Positions 7,881 to 16,360 of a stretch of 25,719 bases of DNA are shown here, piece by piece; positions within the stretch are counted from its first letter, which is position 1; every line of letters begins with the position of its first letter. The DNA is from Clostridiales bacterium. GTDB taxonomy: Bacteria > Bacillota > Clostridia > Christensenellales > Aristaeellaceae. The position numbers and the translations under genes are program-made. The stretch covers positions 1 to 25,719 of the forward strand of contig SFOF01000008.1 in the NCBI GenBank assembly GCA_004552515.1, written 5' to 3'. The notes below the pieces were generated by a model. That model made no database searches, was not told the origin of the DNA, and was given only the letters and a program-made list of their open reading frames with translations.

Positions 7881-8293
7881 CGGCGCGCGATGAAGGCGCT
7901 CTGACGCTGTTTCCCGGCGGTGAAACGGCAGGCGCGCTGCTCCTGCACAACGAAAAGACCGCCGAGTACGGCTTGACGCTGACGCGCGCGCAGGCGCTCA
8001 TGCTCAGTGAAACGCATCGGGAATCGCTTGAACGCGCGGGCCGCGTTGAATTTGGCCGCGGCGCGCCCGACCGGCTGATCGACGCGTTCTGCGATTCGCC
8101 CTACATGGCGCGGGAGGAATACGCCGAGACGCTCTGCGCGCTGATCGAGCTGTTTTACGCGCTGAAAAACGAGACGGAGATCGGCGACGATCGGCTGATC
8201 GCGCTCATGCGGACGGCCTTTGACGAAACGCGCGGCGCGGCGGAACTGATGGAGGACGAGGTGCTGCGGCGGGTCAGGGAAGCGCGCGGCTAG
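7877..8293 (+). CDS. DUF6323 family protein
   Basis: This 138-residue soluble protein matches, from memory of the family, DUF6323: LTRAQALMLSETHRESLERA, then GRVEFGRGAPDRLIDAFCDS around residues 55-75, then EYAETLCALIELFYALKNE. The family is small, found in Clostridia, of unknown function, and typically sits directly beside a DUF6179 gene, as here. No signal peptide, membrane segment or obvious catalytic motif is visible; it appears mostly helical. The ATGA overlap with the TetR gene implies cotranslation. The function is not known and I do not propose one. Confidence 0.85.
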   Translation: MTARDEGALTLFPGGETAGALLLHNEKTAEYGLTLTRAQALMLSETHRESLERAGRVEFGRGAPDRLIDAFCDSPYMAREEYAETLCALIELFYALKNETEIGDDRLIALMRTAFDETRGAAELMEDEVLRRVREARG

Positions 8294-8546
8294 AGGGCGC
8301 TTCAAAGGGGAAAGCCGCAAGCTCGGGGGAATTTTTTTGAAGGCGCGGCGCTCAAATCTTCCTGAATTCGCTTGAAAGTGATTCCTGAAAGGCGAACTGG
8401 AGCGTGCTTTGGAATGAAAAACGGCGATTTGGGCTTCAGTTTGCATGGCCTCTGTGCCTGAAAAGCCGCTCGAAGCGATTTTCATTTTCTTTATGAGACG
8501 TATTTGCGGAATTTGTGGGCGGCGGGCGCGGACGGGAGGAGACTAT
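8294..8546 (+). other. Intra-operon gap with possible RNA structure, no gene
   Basis: About 250 bases separate the DUF6323 and DUF6179 genes, unusually long for this operon. GCGCTTCAAA (8297-8306) can pair with TTTGAAGGCGC (8336-8346) with one bulge, and the strand between contains seven T residues (8332-8338). It does not form a convincing intrinsic terminator. I find no coding sequence with a ribosome binding site here; the in-frame TTG/ATG codons upstream of 8547 lack one. Confidence 0.3.
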
Positions 8547-9890
8547 ATGGGGGAGCTTAGCAGAACGCGGGTGCTGGACGACGCGGCGCTCGATCCGAAA
8601 AATTACTGGCCGTCGCTGATTGGCGCGGCGCTTTCGCGGGGGTTACTGAGCGACGCGGATATGGCCCGCATACAGGGCGAGAGCGCGGCGCTTTTCGTGC
8701 GGCAGGCGGAGCGTCTGACGCGCGGGGAGAGCACCTCGCTGCGCGCTGAAAGGGCGCGCGAGCTGACCGATTCCATCGCCTGTGTGCTGGGCGCGTCTCT
8801 CCGGCGCTGTCCGGGGGCCGACGCCGCGCTGGAAACGCTGCGCCGCGAGCCGCTGGACGCGATATTCGATCGCGGCCTGACGATCATACGCCGCCGGCTG
8901 GGGCGGGCGCGTGCGGTTCACGAGCGCCTGAAGGAGACGCTGTTCGTCACGCGCAATGTGTTTTACAAATCGACGATTGTGGACGGGCTGGACGCCTTTT
9001 TCAGGCTGTACAGGCCGGAATTTTCCGCGCAGGAGATCCATATTACCGCCGATTATCCGGCCTTCCTGATCGAGAAGGGCTGGCGGGGGATCGACTTTAT
9101 CGAGCGCTATCTGCACGCGCTGTCCTGCGAAAATCGATTTTTGCGCTTTTTTGACGCGGGTGCGGTGCATCGGCTGCTCTGCGGACTGGATGAGAACTAT
9201 CAGCAGATATTGATGAATATTTATGAGCCGGTGCTGACGAGCGCGCTGTGCTGTGCGCTGACCGGCCGGCCGGTTCAGGCGCTCGACGCCGATCGAGCCG
9301 CGGTGCGCCGGCTGCTTGGCGGGCTGGACGCGGCGGGCGTTGAAGGGCGGCTGTCGGCGGCGCGGGAAGCGCTCTGCGCGCGTTTGAATTGTCCGGCAGG
9401 GCTGGCGGATTATATGAGGGACAGCGTGCCGAAAATCGCCCGCATGCTCGTGCGCGCCATCGAGATGGATGCGCTGGACGCGGTGCTGCTTGCGCCCTAT
9501 GATCCCTCGTGCGCGCCGCGCGTCGAGCTTCCCGTGGGCGAGCGCATGGCCGATCGCGATTACGCGGCGCTGCTGGACGCGTTTACCCGCTGCGGGAGCG
9601 GCGCGGAAAGGGCGGCGCTGATCGAAGCGCGCGTTCGCTCGGCGGGCGATCTCGCGGAACTTCTGCACGATGGCGCGCTGAACGGCGGCGCGCTGGACGA
9701 TCTGCTCGCGCGGCTGCCGGCGGAAGCGCTTGCGATGTTGAGGGCGCTGTATCCGTGCGGCGATTTCCTGACCGACGCGCGCGACAAAGCGCTCTATGAC
9801 GCGCTCGAGCGGTCTGTCCTGTCGTTTGAGCCGGATATGCGGCGCAGGCTGGACGAAATGACCGCGATCATGCGGAAATCGACGGAATAA
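8547..9890 (+). CDS. DUF6179 family protein
   Basis: The 447-residue product resembles DUF6179 as I recall it: GESTSLRAERARELTDSI near the N-terminus, a middle part with RNVFYKSTIVDGLDAFFRLY, DYPAFLIEKGWRGIDFIERY and a segment ENRFLRFF then VHRLLCGL, and NIYEPVLTSALCCALTG. It appears largely helical and soluble, with no known catalytic motif. GGGAGGAG placed 5 bases before the ATG at 8547 decides the start; the frame is open from 8445 but without a ribosome binding site. In Clostridia this family is encoded next to DUF6323, as here, suggesting that the two proteins work together. Biological role unknown. Confidence 0.85.
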   Translation: MGELSRTRVLDDAALDPKNYWPSLIGAALSRGLLSDADMARIQGESAALFVRQAERLTRGESTSLRAERARELTDSIACVLGASLRRCPGADAALETLRREPLDAIFDRGLTIIRRRLGRARAVHERLKETLFVTRNVFYKSTIVDGLDAFFRLYRPEFSAQEIHITADYPAFLIEKGWRGIDFIERYLHALSCENRFLRFFDAGAVHRLLCGLDENYQQILMNIYEPVLTSALCCALTGRPVQALDADRAAVRRLLGGLDAAGVEGRLSAAREALCARLNCPAGLADYMRDSVPKIARMLVRAIEMDALDAVLLAPYDPSCAPRVELPVGERMADRDYAALLDAFTRCGSGAERAALIEARVRSAGDLAELLHDGALNGGALDDLLARLPAEALAMLRALYPCGDFLTDARDKALYDALERSVLSFEPDMRRRLDEMTAIMRKSTE

Positions 9891-10023
9891 AGCGTGTTTT
9901 TGCGCTCTTTTGGGATGCGTGTGAGCCGCGAGAGGGCGTGCCGTGCGGGTTTAGCGGCGCTCAAACAGGAAAGGGACGGTTGACCCTGCGTCCATGGAGT
10001 TTTGCGCCGGCGAGCCGCCAAAA

Positions 10024-10039
10024 TGTTTCACATGAAACA
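10024..10039. promoter_or_regulatory. parS-like site (one mismatch to the ParB consensus)
   Basis: TGTTTCACATGAAACA differs from the Firmicutes parS consensus TGTTTCACGTGAAACA at one central base (CACATG for CACGTG). It is intergenic. It shares the flank AAAA and the whole 16-mer except that base with the perfect site at 17679. Whether ParB binds the variant is not known from sequence. Confidence 0.55.
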
Positions 10040-10044
10040 TATAC

Positions 10045-10090
10045 AAAAAATCCGCCGCAAATCGCTGATTGTGCGATCTGCGGCGGATTT
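10045..10090 (-). terminator. Intrinsic terminator of the tRNA-Arg transcript
   Basis: On the minus strand AAATCCGCCGCA (10090-10079) pairs perfectly with TGCGGCGGATTT (10059-10048), an inner 5-bp stem ATCGC/GCGAT extends it, and the stem ends in TTTTTT. It begins 3 bases beyond the tRNA. Confidence 0.88.
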
Positions 10091-10092
10091 AC

Positions 10093-10166
10093 CCTCCCCG
10101 GCGCGATTCGAACGCGCGGCCTTTCGCTTAGGAGGCGAACGCTCTATCCTGCTGAGCTACGGAGAG
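10093..10166 (-). tRNA. tRNA-Arg (anticodon CCT)
   Basis: The minus strand folds as a complete cloverleaf: acceptor CTCTCCG/CGGGGAG (one G-T pair), D stem GCTC/GAGC, anticodon stem TTCGC/GCGAA with loop CTCCTAA (anticodon CCT, reading AGG), and T arm GCGCG-TTCGAAT-CGCGC. The discriminator base is G and CCA is not encoded, so it must be added after transcription. A promoter lies about 120 bases upstream and an intrinsic terminator directly follows. Confidence 0.96.
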
Positions 10167-10284
10167 ACGATCTGTGCGTCTGTCTGTGGGGGAAACGCCG
10201 GTTTCCGCAAAGCATACGCGCTGTTGAACGGAAAAGACTGTGGGCAGGAAGCCGGATTGCGCTTGCCCCGACAGCACACTGATT

Positions 10285-10313
10285 ATTATGACATACTCGC
10301 CGCCGCCTGTCAA
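10285..10313 (-). promoter_or_regulatory. Sigma-A promoter for tRNA-Arg
   Basis: On the minus strand TTGACA, 17 bases, CATAAT, with a TGT extended -10. The predicted start near 10278 leaves a leader of about 110 bases before the mature tRNA 5' end, which would be removed by RNase P. Confidence 0.75.
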
Positions 10314-10406
10314 GCCCTGGGCGGTCATTCTTGAAAATTTTGGCAGGAAAGCGTTTCAAAAAGTGCGTCCGTCTGCGGTTGATTCCGTGCTTTGAATTTG
10401 AAGGAC

Positions 10407-10428
10407 GAAAATCTGCCTGAGCGGGCAG
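10407..10428 (-). terminator. Weak terminator-like hairpin after spoIIID
   Basis: On the minus strand CTGCC (10428-10424) pairs with GGCAG (10417-10413) and is followed by ATTTTCG. The stem is only 5 bp, so this is tentative. Confidence 0.3.
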
Positions 10429-10463
10429 CGCTTTCTTTTTTTGTGTGCGGGGAGCGGAATCTA

Positions 10464-10751
10464 TCAAATGTGAGGCGTTTGATCTTTCTCCGTGCGCGCG
10501 AGCCGCTGCATGAGGTATTTGCGGCGCGTGGCGTCTCCGCCGCGGATGTGGCGGTCATCCTTGTTGAACGCCAGCACGCGCCCCACCGCGTCGGCCAGCG
10601 CGGCGTTCAGGCGGGGCAGACGTTCACGCATATCCTTATGCACCGTCGTCTTGCTGACGCCGAAGCGCCGGGCGCAGGCGCGTACCGTTGCGCCGGTTGA
10701 GAGTATGTGCGCGGCGACGTCGAGCACGCGCTCCTCGATGGTGTCCTTCAT
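10464..10751 (-). CDS. spoIIID: Sporulation transcriptional regulator SpoIIID
   Basis: The 95-residue product is nearly the same length as Bacillus SpoIIID and has its features: IEERVLDVAAHILSTGATVR, the helix-turn-helix ARRFGVSKTTVHKDMRERLP (about residues 27-46), and the basic C-terminal region RHIRGGDATRRKYL. SpoIIID acts in the mother cell during endospore formation, switching genes in the sigma-E regulon on or off. AAAGGAGG lies 7 bases upstream of ATG at 10751; the open frame extends much further upstream but without a ribosome binding site and with unrelated sequence. In the 288 bases between this gene and glycogen phosphorylase I could not find a convincing sigma-E promoter. Its presence indicates an endospore-forming lineage. 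Confidence 0.95.
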   Translation of the reverse strand: MKDTIEERVLDVAAHILSTGATVRACARRFGVSKTTVHKDMRERLPRLNAALADAVGRVLAFNKDDRHIRGGDATRRKYLMQRLARTEKDQTPHI

Positions 10752-11039
10752 GAGACGGCCTCCTTTCATCGGTCGCTCAAGCATATGATTTTCGGAAGGA
10801 CGAGAGAACGGAAAAAAATCTCCAAAACGGCGTATACTGAAGGGCGGCGGGGGAGCGGCGATCCGCTTTTGCAATGTAGACCGGGAATTTGCAAAGCTCT
10901 GAGAAAATTCCGTTTCAGTGCATATTTGTGTGAAGAACTCTGCCTGTTTTGCCAAAACGCCGAATGTTTTTCGGACAGACGGCGCTTTTCAGTGCAAAAG
11001 GCGCCCATGGACGGACATCTGAAGTTAAAATAATCTTTC

Positions 11040-11068
11040 TTGTTTGCTTTGAACGGCTATGCTAAAAT
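11040..11068 (+). promoter_or_regulatory. Sigma-A promoter of the glgP-GH13 operon
   Basis: TTGTTT at 11040-11045, 17 bases, TAAAAT at 11063-11068, with TGC as an extended -10. It lies 22 bases before the start codon, so the leader is very short. Confidence 0.7.
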
Positions 11069-11090
11069 AAGAGAAAAGGAGGATAAACCC

Positions 11091-13544
11091 ATGCCCGTAT
11101 CTCGTATGACCAAGGATGAAATCAAAGACGCCATTGTCTCAAAATTGCAGCGTCAGTTCGGATGCGACGTGTCCGACGCGACTGACGATCAGCTATATCA
11201 GGCGCTGGCCATGACCGTCCGCGATGAAGTGATGGAGCGGCGCGCTCTGTCCCGCGGCGAACGCAAGCGCCAGCAGGCGAAAAAGCTCTATTATCTCTCG
11301 GCGGAGTTTCTGGTGGGCCGCGCCATGCACAACAACATGGTTTCGCTGGTCAATGAAAAGGAATATATGCAGGCTTTGGACGAGCTGGGCATCGACAAGA
11401 CGCGCATATTTGAGCGCGAGCCGGAGCCTGGCCTGGGCAACGGCGGTCTGGGCCGCCTGGCCGCGTGCTTCCTCGATTCGCTCTCCGCGCTCAAGCTGCC
11501 GGCGATGGGCTGCACCATCCGCTATGAGCTGGGCCTGTTCCGCCAGCATATTTCCGACGGCTTCCAGGTGGAGCTGCCCGACAACTGGCTGGAGCGGGGC
11601 AATATCTGGGAGATCTGCCGGCTCGATCAGGCGGTCGAGGTGCGCTTTAACGGCTATGTCCGCGAATATTCCGAGGACGGCCGCATGAAGTATCAGCTGT
11701 GCGATTACAACGCCGTGCAGGCCGTGCCCTACGATATGCCCGTGCTGGGCTATGACAGCAATATGGTCAATATGCTGCGCACCTGGTCGGCCCGCGCGAT
11801 CAACCCGCTCAATATGCAGGAGTTCAACCGCGGCCAGTATGTGGAGGCCTCCGAGGACAAGGAACTGGTCGAGACGATCTCGAAGGTGCTCTATCCCGAG
11901 GACAACCATGAAAAGGGCAAGGAGCTGCGCCTCAAGCAGCAGTATTTCCTGTCCTCCGCGTCCGTGCAGTTCGCCGTGCGCGATTTTGAAAAGACCTACG
12001 GCCCCCGCTGGGATATGCTGCCCGACAAGGTGATGTTCCAGGTCAACGATACGCATCCCGGCCTGGCCATTCCCGAGCTGATGCGCGTGCTGATTGATGA
12101 AAAGGGCCTCGGCTGGGACGAAGCGGAGGCGATCACCCGCCGCTGCTTCGCCTATACCAATCACACTGTCATGCAGGAGGCGCTCGAGCGCTGGCCGGAG
12201 CGCATGGTGAGCATGCTCATTCCGCGCATCTACATGATCCTGCAGGAGATGAACCGCCGCCTGTGCGCCGATCTCTGGAATCATTTCCCCGGGGATTGGA
12301 ACCGCATCGCCCAGATGGCGATCCTCGCCTACAATCAGGTACACATGGCCAATCTGTGCGTGTCGACGTGCTGCATGGTCAACGGCGTGTCTCAGATTCA
12401 CGCCGAGATTCTGCGCAAGCAGACCTTCAGGGACTATTGCCAGCTGAATCCCAGCCGCTTTATCGGCATCACCAACGGCATTACGCACCGCCGCTGGCTC
12501 ATGCAGGGCAATCCCGGATTGACCGCGCTCCTGGACGAAACCATCGGCGAGGGCTGGCATAAGGAGCCGATGCAGCTCGAAAAGCTCATGCCCTTTGCCG
12601 ACGACGCGGCCTTTGTCGAGCGGTTCGACAAGGTGAAGCGCGCCAACAAGGAGCGCCTGTGCGCCCGCATGGAGCGGATGCAGGGCGTTAAGATGGATCC
12701 CGACACCATATTCGACGTGCAGGCCAAGCGCCTTCACGAGTATAAGCGCCAGCTGATGAACATACTCTCCGTGCTGGTGCTCTATAACCGCATCGTCGAC
12801 GATCCCAACTATACCGTCCATCCGCGCACGTTCATTTTCGGCGCGAAGGCTTCGCCGGGATACTACCGTGCCAAGCTGATCATCAAGCTGATCAACACGG
12901 TGAGCAAGCTGGTGGCCGCGCATCCCCGCGCCAGCCAGATGATCCGCATCGTGTTTCTGGAGAATTACTGTGTGTCCGCCGCCGAGGTGCTCATGCCCGC
13001 CGCCGACGTGTCCGAGCAGCTCTCCACCGCCGGCAAGGAGGCCAGCGGCACCGGCAACATGAAGTTCATGATGAACGGCGCCGTGACGATCGGCACGATG
13101 GACGGTGCGAACGTTGAAATCTACAACGAGGTCGGCCCGGACAACATCTATATCTTCGGCCTGAGCGCCGACGAGGTGGAAGCGTCGTATTCGACCTATC
13201 ATTCCAGCCGGATCTATGAAACCTATCCCGAGATTCGCCGTGCGCTCAATCAGCTGATTGACGGCACGCTGGAGCCGGGCAACCCGCATATGTTCCAGGA
13301 ACTGTATCACGCGCTGCTCTTTGGCGACAACGGCGGCATGGCCGATCCCTATTTCGTGCTGAAGGATATGCCCAGCTATCTCAAGACGCAGGGAATCCTG
13401 GGCGAGGATTATTCCAAGCGCCATGGCCTGTGGCTGAGGAAGGCCGTCATCAACACGGCCAAATCCGGCATATTCTCGAGCGACCGCACGATCACCGAGT
13501 ATAACGACAAGATCTGGCATCTGAAGCCGCTGGTTCTCGACTGA
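11091..13544 (+). CDS. glgP: Glycogen/maltodextrin phosphorylase (GT35)
   Basis: The 817-residue protein is full length for glycogen phosphorylase. It shows YLSAEFLVGRAMHNNM near residue 48, EPGLGNGGLGRLAACFLDS near 105-123, and the pyridoxal-phosphate site GKEASGTGNMKFMMNGA with the Schiff-base Lys658. QVNDTHPGLAIPELMR and KRLHEYKRQLMN are further family signatures. It releases glucose 1-phosphate from alpha-1,4-glucans in the cytosol. I chose ATG 11091 because AAAAGGAGG lies just upstream; the frame is open back to 11040, inside the promoter. The next gene overlaps its stop (TGATG), so it is translationally coupled to a GH13 enzyme that could supply shorter or debranched chains. The name glgP is used in the broad sense; malP-like specificity is possible. 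Confidence 0.96.
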   Translation: MPVSRMTKDEIKDAIVSKLQRQFGCDVSDATDDQLYQALAMTVRDEVMERRALSRGERKRQQAKKLYYLSAEFLVGRAMHNNMVSLVNEKEYMQALDELGIDKTRIFEREPEPGLGNGGLGRLAACFLDSLSALKLPAMGCTIRYELGLFRQHISDGFQVELPDNWLERGNIWEICRLDQAVEVRFNGYVREYSEDGRMKYQLCDYNAVQAVPYDMPVLGYDSNMVNMLRTWSARAINPLNMQEFNRGQYVEASEDKELVETISKVLYPEDNHEKGKELRLKQQYFLSSASVQFAVRDFEKTYGPRWDMLPDKVMFQVNDTHPGLAIPELMRVLIDEKGLGWDEAEAITRRCFAYTNHTVMQEALERWPERMVSMLIPRIYMILQEMNRRLCADLWNHFPGDWNRIAQMAILAYNQVHMANLCVSTCCMVNGVSQIHAEILRKQTFRDYCQLNPSRFIGITNGITHRRWLMQGNPGLTALLDETIGEGWHKEPMQLEKLMPFADDAAFVERFDKVKRANKERLCARMERMQGVKMDPDTIFDVQAKRLHEYKRQLMNILSVLVLYNRIVDDPNYTVHPRTFIFGAKASPGYYRAKLIIKLINTVSKLVAAHPRASQMIRIVFLENYCVSAAEVLMPAADVSEQLSTAGKEASGTGNMKFMMNGAVTIGTMDGANVEIYNEVGPDNIYIFGLSADEVEASYSTYHSSRIYETYPEIRRALNQLIDGTLEPGNPHMFQELYHALLFGDNGGMADPYFVLKDMPSYLKTQGILGEDYSKRHGLWLRKAVINTAKSGIFSSDRTITEYNDKIWHLKPLVLD

Positions 13545-15274
13545 TGGTCCGGCACGATTCACGCGATCCCTTGTATCGCACGCCCTCCGGCGCGCGTCCC
13601 ACCGGCAGCGACGTTATCCTGCGCTGCCGGGCGGATGACGCCCGCGCCGTGACGCTGCGCCTGTGGTGGGACGACGGCGAGATCCGCCGGCCGATGACCG
13701 CCTCCCCTCGGGGAGCCGGTCTTTTTGAAATCAGGCTGACTCTGCCGGAGCAGAGCGGCCTTCTCTGGTATTATTTTATCGTCGATTTTGACGGCGAAAC
13801 GCGGCTGTACGGCAACGCGGACGACCGTCTGGGCGGCGAGGGACGGCTGTACGATCATGAGCCGCCGTCCTTCCAGCTGACCGTGTACGACGAGGAATTC
13901 GACACGCCGCGCTGGATGCGCGAGGGGCTGCTCTATCAGATCATGCCCGACCGCTTTGCCGCGCGCGGAAAAAACGCCCCGGAAGCCGGCTGGCTGCATG
14001 AAAAGTGGGACGAGCCGCCCGCCATTCATGTTGACCCGAGCACGCACGATAACCGCGCGGACGATTTCTTTGGCGGCAATTTCCGCGGCGTGATGGACAG
14101 GCTGGACTATCTGAAGGAACTGGGCGTGACGGCGATCTATTTCAATCCGATTTTTCGCGCCCGCTCCAATCACAAATACGACACCGGCGATTACGAGACG
14201 ATCGATCCGTCCTTCGGCACGCGGGAGGATTTTGAGGCGCTGTGCGGCCGGGCGCGCGCCCTGGGCATCCGCATCCTGCTGGACGGCGTATTTTCCCACA
14301 CGGGCAGCGACAGCCGCTATTTCAACCGCCTGGGGCGCTATGATTCGCTGGGGGCGTATCAGTCGCTGGAGTCACCCTACGCGTCCTGGTATCGCTTTAA
14401 GCGCTGGCCGGACGAATACGACTGCTGGTGGGGCTTTGAAACGCTGCCCACCGTCAACAAGAGCGACGAGAGCTATCGCCGCTATATCCTGACCGGTGAA
14501 AACGCCATCGTGAAGCGCTGGCTGCGGCGCGGCGCGTCCGGCTGGCGGCTGGATGTGGCCGACGAGCTGCCCGTGCCGTTTCTGCGGACGCTGAGGAAGA
14601 GCGTCAAATCGGTCGATCCCGATGCGGCGGTGCTGGGCGAGGTCTGGGAGGACGCCTCCAACAAGGTGGCCTATGGTCAGCTGCGCTGCTACTGCCTGGG
14701 CGATACGCTGGACAGTGTGATGAACTATCCGCTGCGCGAAGGGCTGATCGGCTTTCTGCTGGGCGAAATCGACGCGTATGCGCTCAAGCGGCGCCTGGAC
14801 GCGCTCTATGAGAACTACCCTGCGCCGTTTGCCGCCGCGCTGATGAACCTGCTGGGCAGCCACGACAAGGCGCGTGTCATCAACCGCCTGAGCGGCGCGG
14901 AGCCGGAGAACAGGCCTCGCGAGCAGCGCGCGTTTACGCCGCTGAGCGACGCGGAATACGAGCGCGGAAAGCGGCGCTTCATAAAGGCGTGGCGATTTTT
15001 GTGCGCCATGCCGGGGATGCCCTGCCTGTATTACGGCGACGAGGCCGGCGCGCAGGGCGGCGACGATCCCTTCTGCCGGGGAACGTATCCCTGGGGGCAT
15101 GAGGATCGCGCGCTGATGGAGGAAATAAAGCGCGTCAATCACGCGCGGCTTAAAAGCCGTGCGGCGCAGAACGGCTCGCTCGAGCTGATCGCGCCGGACG
15201 CAGACACGCTGACGGTCGTGCGGCGCTATGAGAGCGACGAGCTGCGCGTCACGCTTGACCGAAGAGACGACTGA
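13544..15274 (+). CDS. GH13 alpha-glycosidase (neopullulanase/cyclomaltodextrinase-like)
   Basis: The 576-residue enzyme has an N-terminal beta-sandwich (about 1-115, CBM34-like) and a GH13 catalytic barrel beginning near GLLYQIMPDRFA. The four GH13 regions are visible: LLDGVFSHTGSDS, GWRLDVADE with nucleophile Asp337, AVLGEVWED with acid/base Glu366, and LLGSHDKAR with the transition-state stabiliser Asp441. It should hydrolyse alpha-glucans or maltodextrins in the cytosol, since there is no signal peptide. Its ATG overlaps the glycogen phosphorylase stop by one base (TGATG), implying coupled translation and a joint role in storage-glucan breakdown. The C-terminal beta domain looks short, ending about 65 residues after the GxxCLYYGDE-like segment (PGMPCLYYGDEAG); a C-terminal shortening is possible, but no frameshift is evident. 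Confidence 0.92.
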   Translation: MVRHDSRDPLYRTPSGARPTGSDVILRCRADDARAVTLRLWWDDGEIRRPMTASPRGAGLFEIRLTLPEQSGLLWYYFIVDFDGETRLYGNADDRLGGEGRLYDHEPPSFQLTVYDEEFDTPRWMREGLLYQIMPDRFAARGKNAPEAGWLHEKWDEPPAIHVDPSTHDNRADDFFGGNFRGVMDRLDYLKELGVTAIYFNPIFRARSNHKYDTGDYETIDPSFGTREDFEALCGRARALGIRILLDGVFSHTGSDSRYFNRLGRYDSLGAYQSLESPYASWYRFKRWPDEYDCWWGFETLPTVNKSDESYRRYILTGENAIVKRWLRRGASGWRLDVADELPVPFLRTLRKSVKSVDPDAAVLGEVWEDASNKVAYGQLRCYCLGDTLDSVMNYPLREGLIGFLLGEIDAYALKRRLDALYENYPAPFAAALMNLLGSHDKARVINRLSGAEPENRPREQRAFTPLSDAEYERGKRRFIKAWRFLCAMPGMPCLYYGDEAGAQGGDDPFCRGTYPWGHEDRALMEEIKRVNHARLKSRAAQNGSLELIAPDADTLTVVRRYESDELRVTLDRRDD

Positions 15275-15290
15275 AGCCATATCACTGAAC

Positions 15291-15326
15291 GCGCCTGCCG
15301 CATGATGATGCGGCGGGCGCGCTTTT
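15291..15326 (+). terminator. Intrinsic terminator of the glgP-GH13 operon
   Basis: A 13-bp stem (15291-15303 with 15308-15320, one G-T pair, loop GATG) is followed by GCTTTTC. It begins 16 bases after the GH13 stop. The next stretch, 15327-15553, shows no gene or other convincing element. Confidence 0.85.
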
Positions 15327-15553
15327 CGCGTGAACTGAAAAACGCTCCGAAGGCTTTCCGGATCGACGCTTCCGGGGCCGAAATTCGGGCCTTGACGCGG
15401 CCAAAGACATTTTAGCGGCTCGCCGCGATCCGCCTCTGCCCAGGCTTTCGCCGGCTTTTCTCCGGACGGCGAACGATCCGTCTGAGCGCGCTTTCATTTT
15501 CCGTTTGCGGCGCCGTGTGACGGCCTTGCGCGCGCCCGCCAAAATGCCTGTGG

Positions 15554-15595
15554 AAAAAAGAAAAGCGACCCGCCGGTTGAAGCCGGCGAGCCGCT
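15554..15595 (-). terminator. Intrinsic terminator of the DUF5711-CvpA operon
   Basis: On the minus strand a 13-bp stem (15595-15583 with 15576-15564, two G-T wobbles, loop CTTCAA) runs into TTTTCTTTTTT. It starts 12 bases after the CvpA-family stop codon. Confidence 0.9.
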
Positions 15596-15607
15596 CGAAG
15601 GAAGCGC

Positions 15608-16324
15608 TCAGGGGAGAATCGTTTGCAATGTGTTGGCCACAAGATTGCTGCTTTCGAAGAACTTTCCGAACGTCGAGGCGTTGACCAGATCGCTCAGGAG
15701 CGAAATGTTCATGCTCTCCAGCGCGGAGGAAACGGTGGGGATGACGGCGAAGATCAGCATGACGATGACCGCGCCGCGCACCAGACCGAACAGTCCGCCC
15801 AGCAGCCAGTCCAGATGGCGCAGCGCCGGGAAACGGAACACATTGTTGAGCATATTGACGATCAGCAGAATCGCAGCGTAAATCACGATGAACATCAGCA
15901 CGAACGAGGCGACGTTGAGCACCGTCTCGAGCAGCGTCTGGGAGAGATATTCGCTCATGGTGCTCAGGCCGCTGTTGGCGAATACCTTGCCGACGACGTT
16001 CTTACGGAACAGCTCGTTGATGACGGGGATGCCGATCTCGCCGACGGCCTGATCGATGTCCGCGGTGGTGGCGGCGGCCACCTGTAGATTGGCCAGCGTG
16101 GTGGTCTTGAACAGATCGACGGCGCTGGTCAGGCCGGAAAAGACCTTCATGAGACCCTCGTTGGCGGTGACGGCGGCGACGAGATACTGATAGGAGGCCA
16201 GAGAGGCAATCCATGCGCCGCAGAAGCCCAGCAGGGCGAGCGTCGATGTGATAAAGCCCTTGTACATACCCGAAAACAGGCTGAAGGCCAGGATAACGAG
16301 AGCGATAATGTCAACGATGTTCAT
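15608..16324 (-). CDS. CvpA family membrane protein
   Basis: The 238-residue protein begins NIVDIIALVILAFSLFSGMYKGFI, the characteristic CvpA start (aspartate in the first helix, then a K/R-G-F after the second hydrophobic stretch). About four membrane segments are seen: two near residues 5-45, and two near 140-200, the latter with WLLGGLFGLVRGAVIV, also typical. In Enterobacteria CvpA is needed for colicin V release, and it has been linked to envelope stress; the Clostridia homologues are uncharacterised. AAGGAG lies 9 bases before the ATG. It follows the DUF5711 gene by 36 bases on the same strand, shares its promoter, and a strong terminator closes the unit. Confidence 0.9.
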   Translation of the reverse strand: MNIVDIIALVILAFSLFSGMYKGFITSTLALLGFCGAWIASLASYQYLVAAVTANEGLMKVFSGLTSAVDLFKTTTLANLQVAAATTADIDQAVGEIGIPVINELFRKNVVGKVFANSGLSTMSEYLSQTLLETVLNVASFVLMFIVIYAAILLIVNMLNNVFRFPALRHLDWLLGGLFGLVRGAVIVMLIFAVIPTVSSALESMNISLLSDLVNASTFGKFFESSNLVANTLQTILP

Positions 16325-16360
16325 GGTGTTACACTCCTTAATGAATTGATGGCCCGTATG

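Noticed and set aside
10752..11039. A sigma-E promoter for spoIIID
   Set aside because: CATAT-like words occur, but no pair of -35 and -10 elements with the right spacing and sequence was found.
11193..13562. A 789-codon minus-strand frame opposite glycogen phosphorylase
   Set aside because: It is a codon-bias shadow; the sequence is His/Ala/Leu-rich without domains, and glycogen phosphorylase is unmistakable on the plus strand.
15274..15300. A frameshift truncating the GH13 enzyme C-terminus
   Set aside because: No continuation in another frame was seen and a strong terminator follows after 16 bases, so a naturally short end is more likely.
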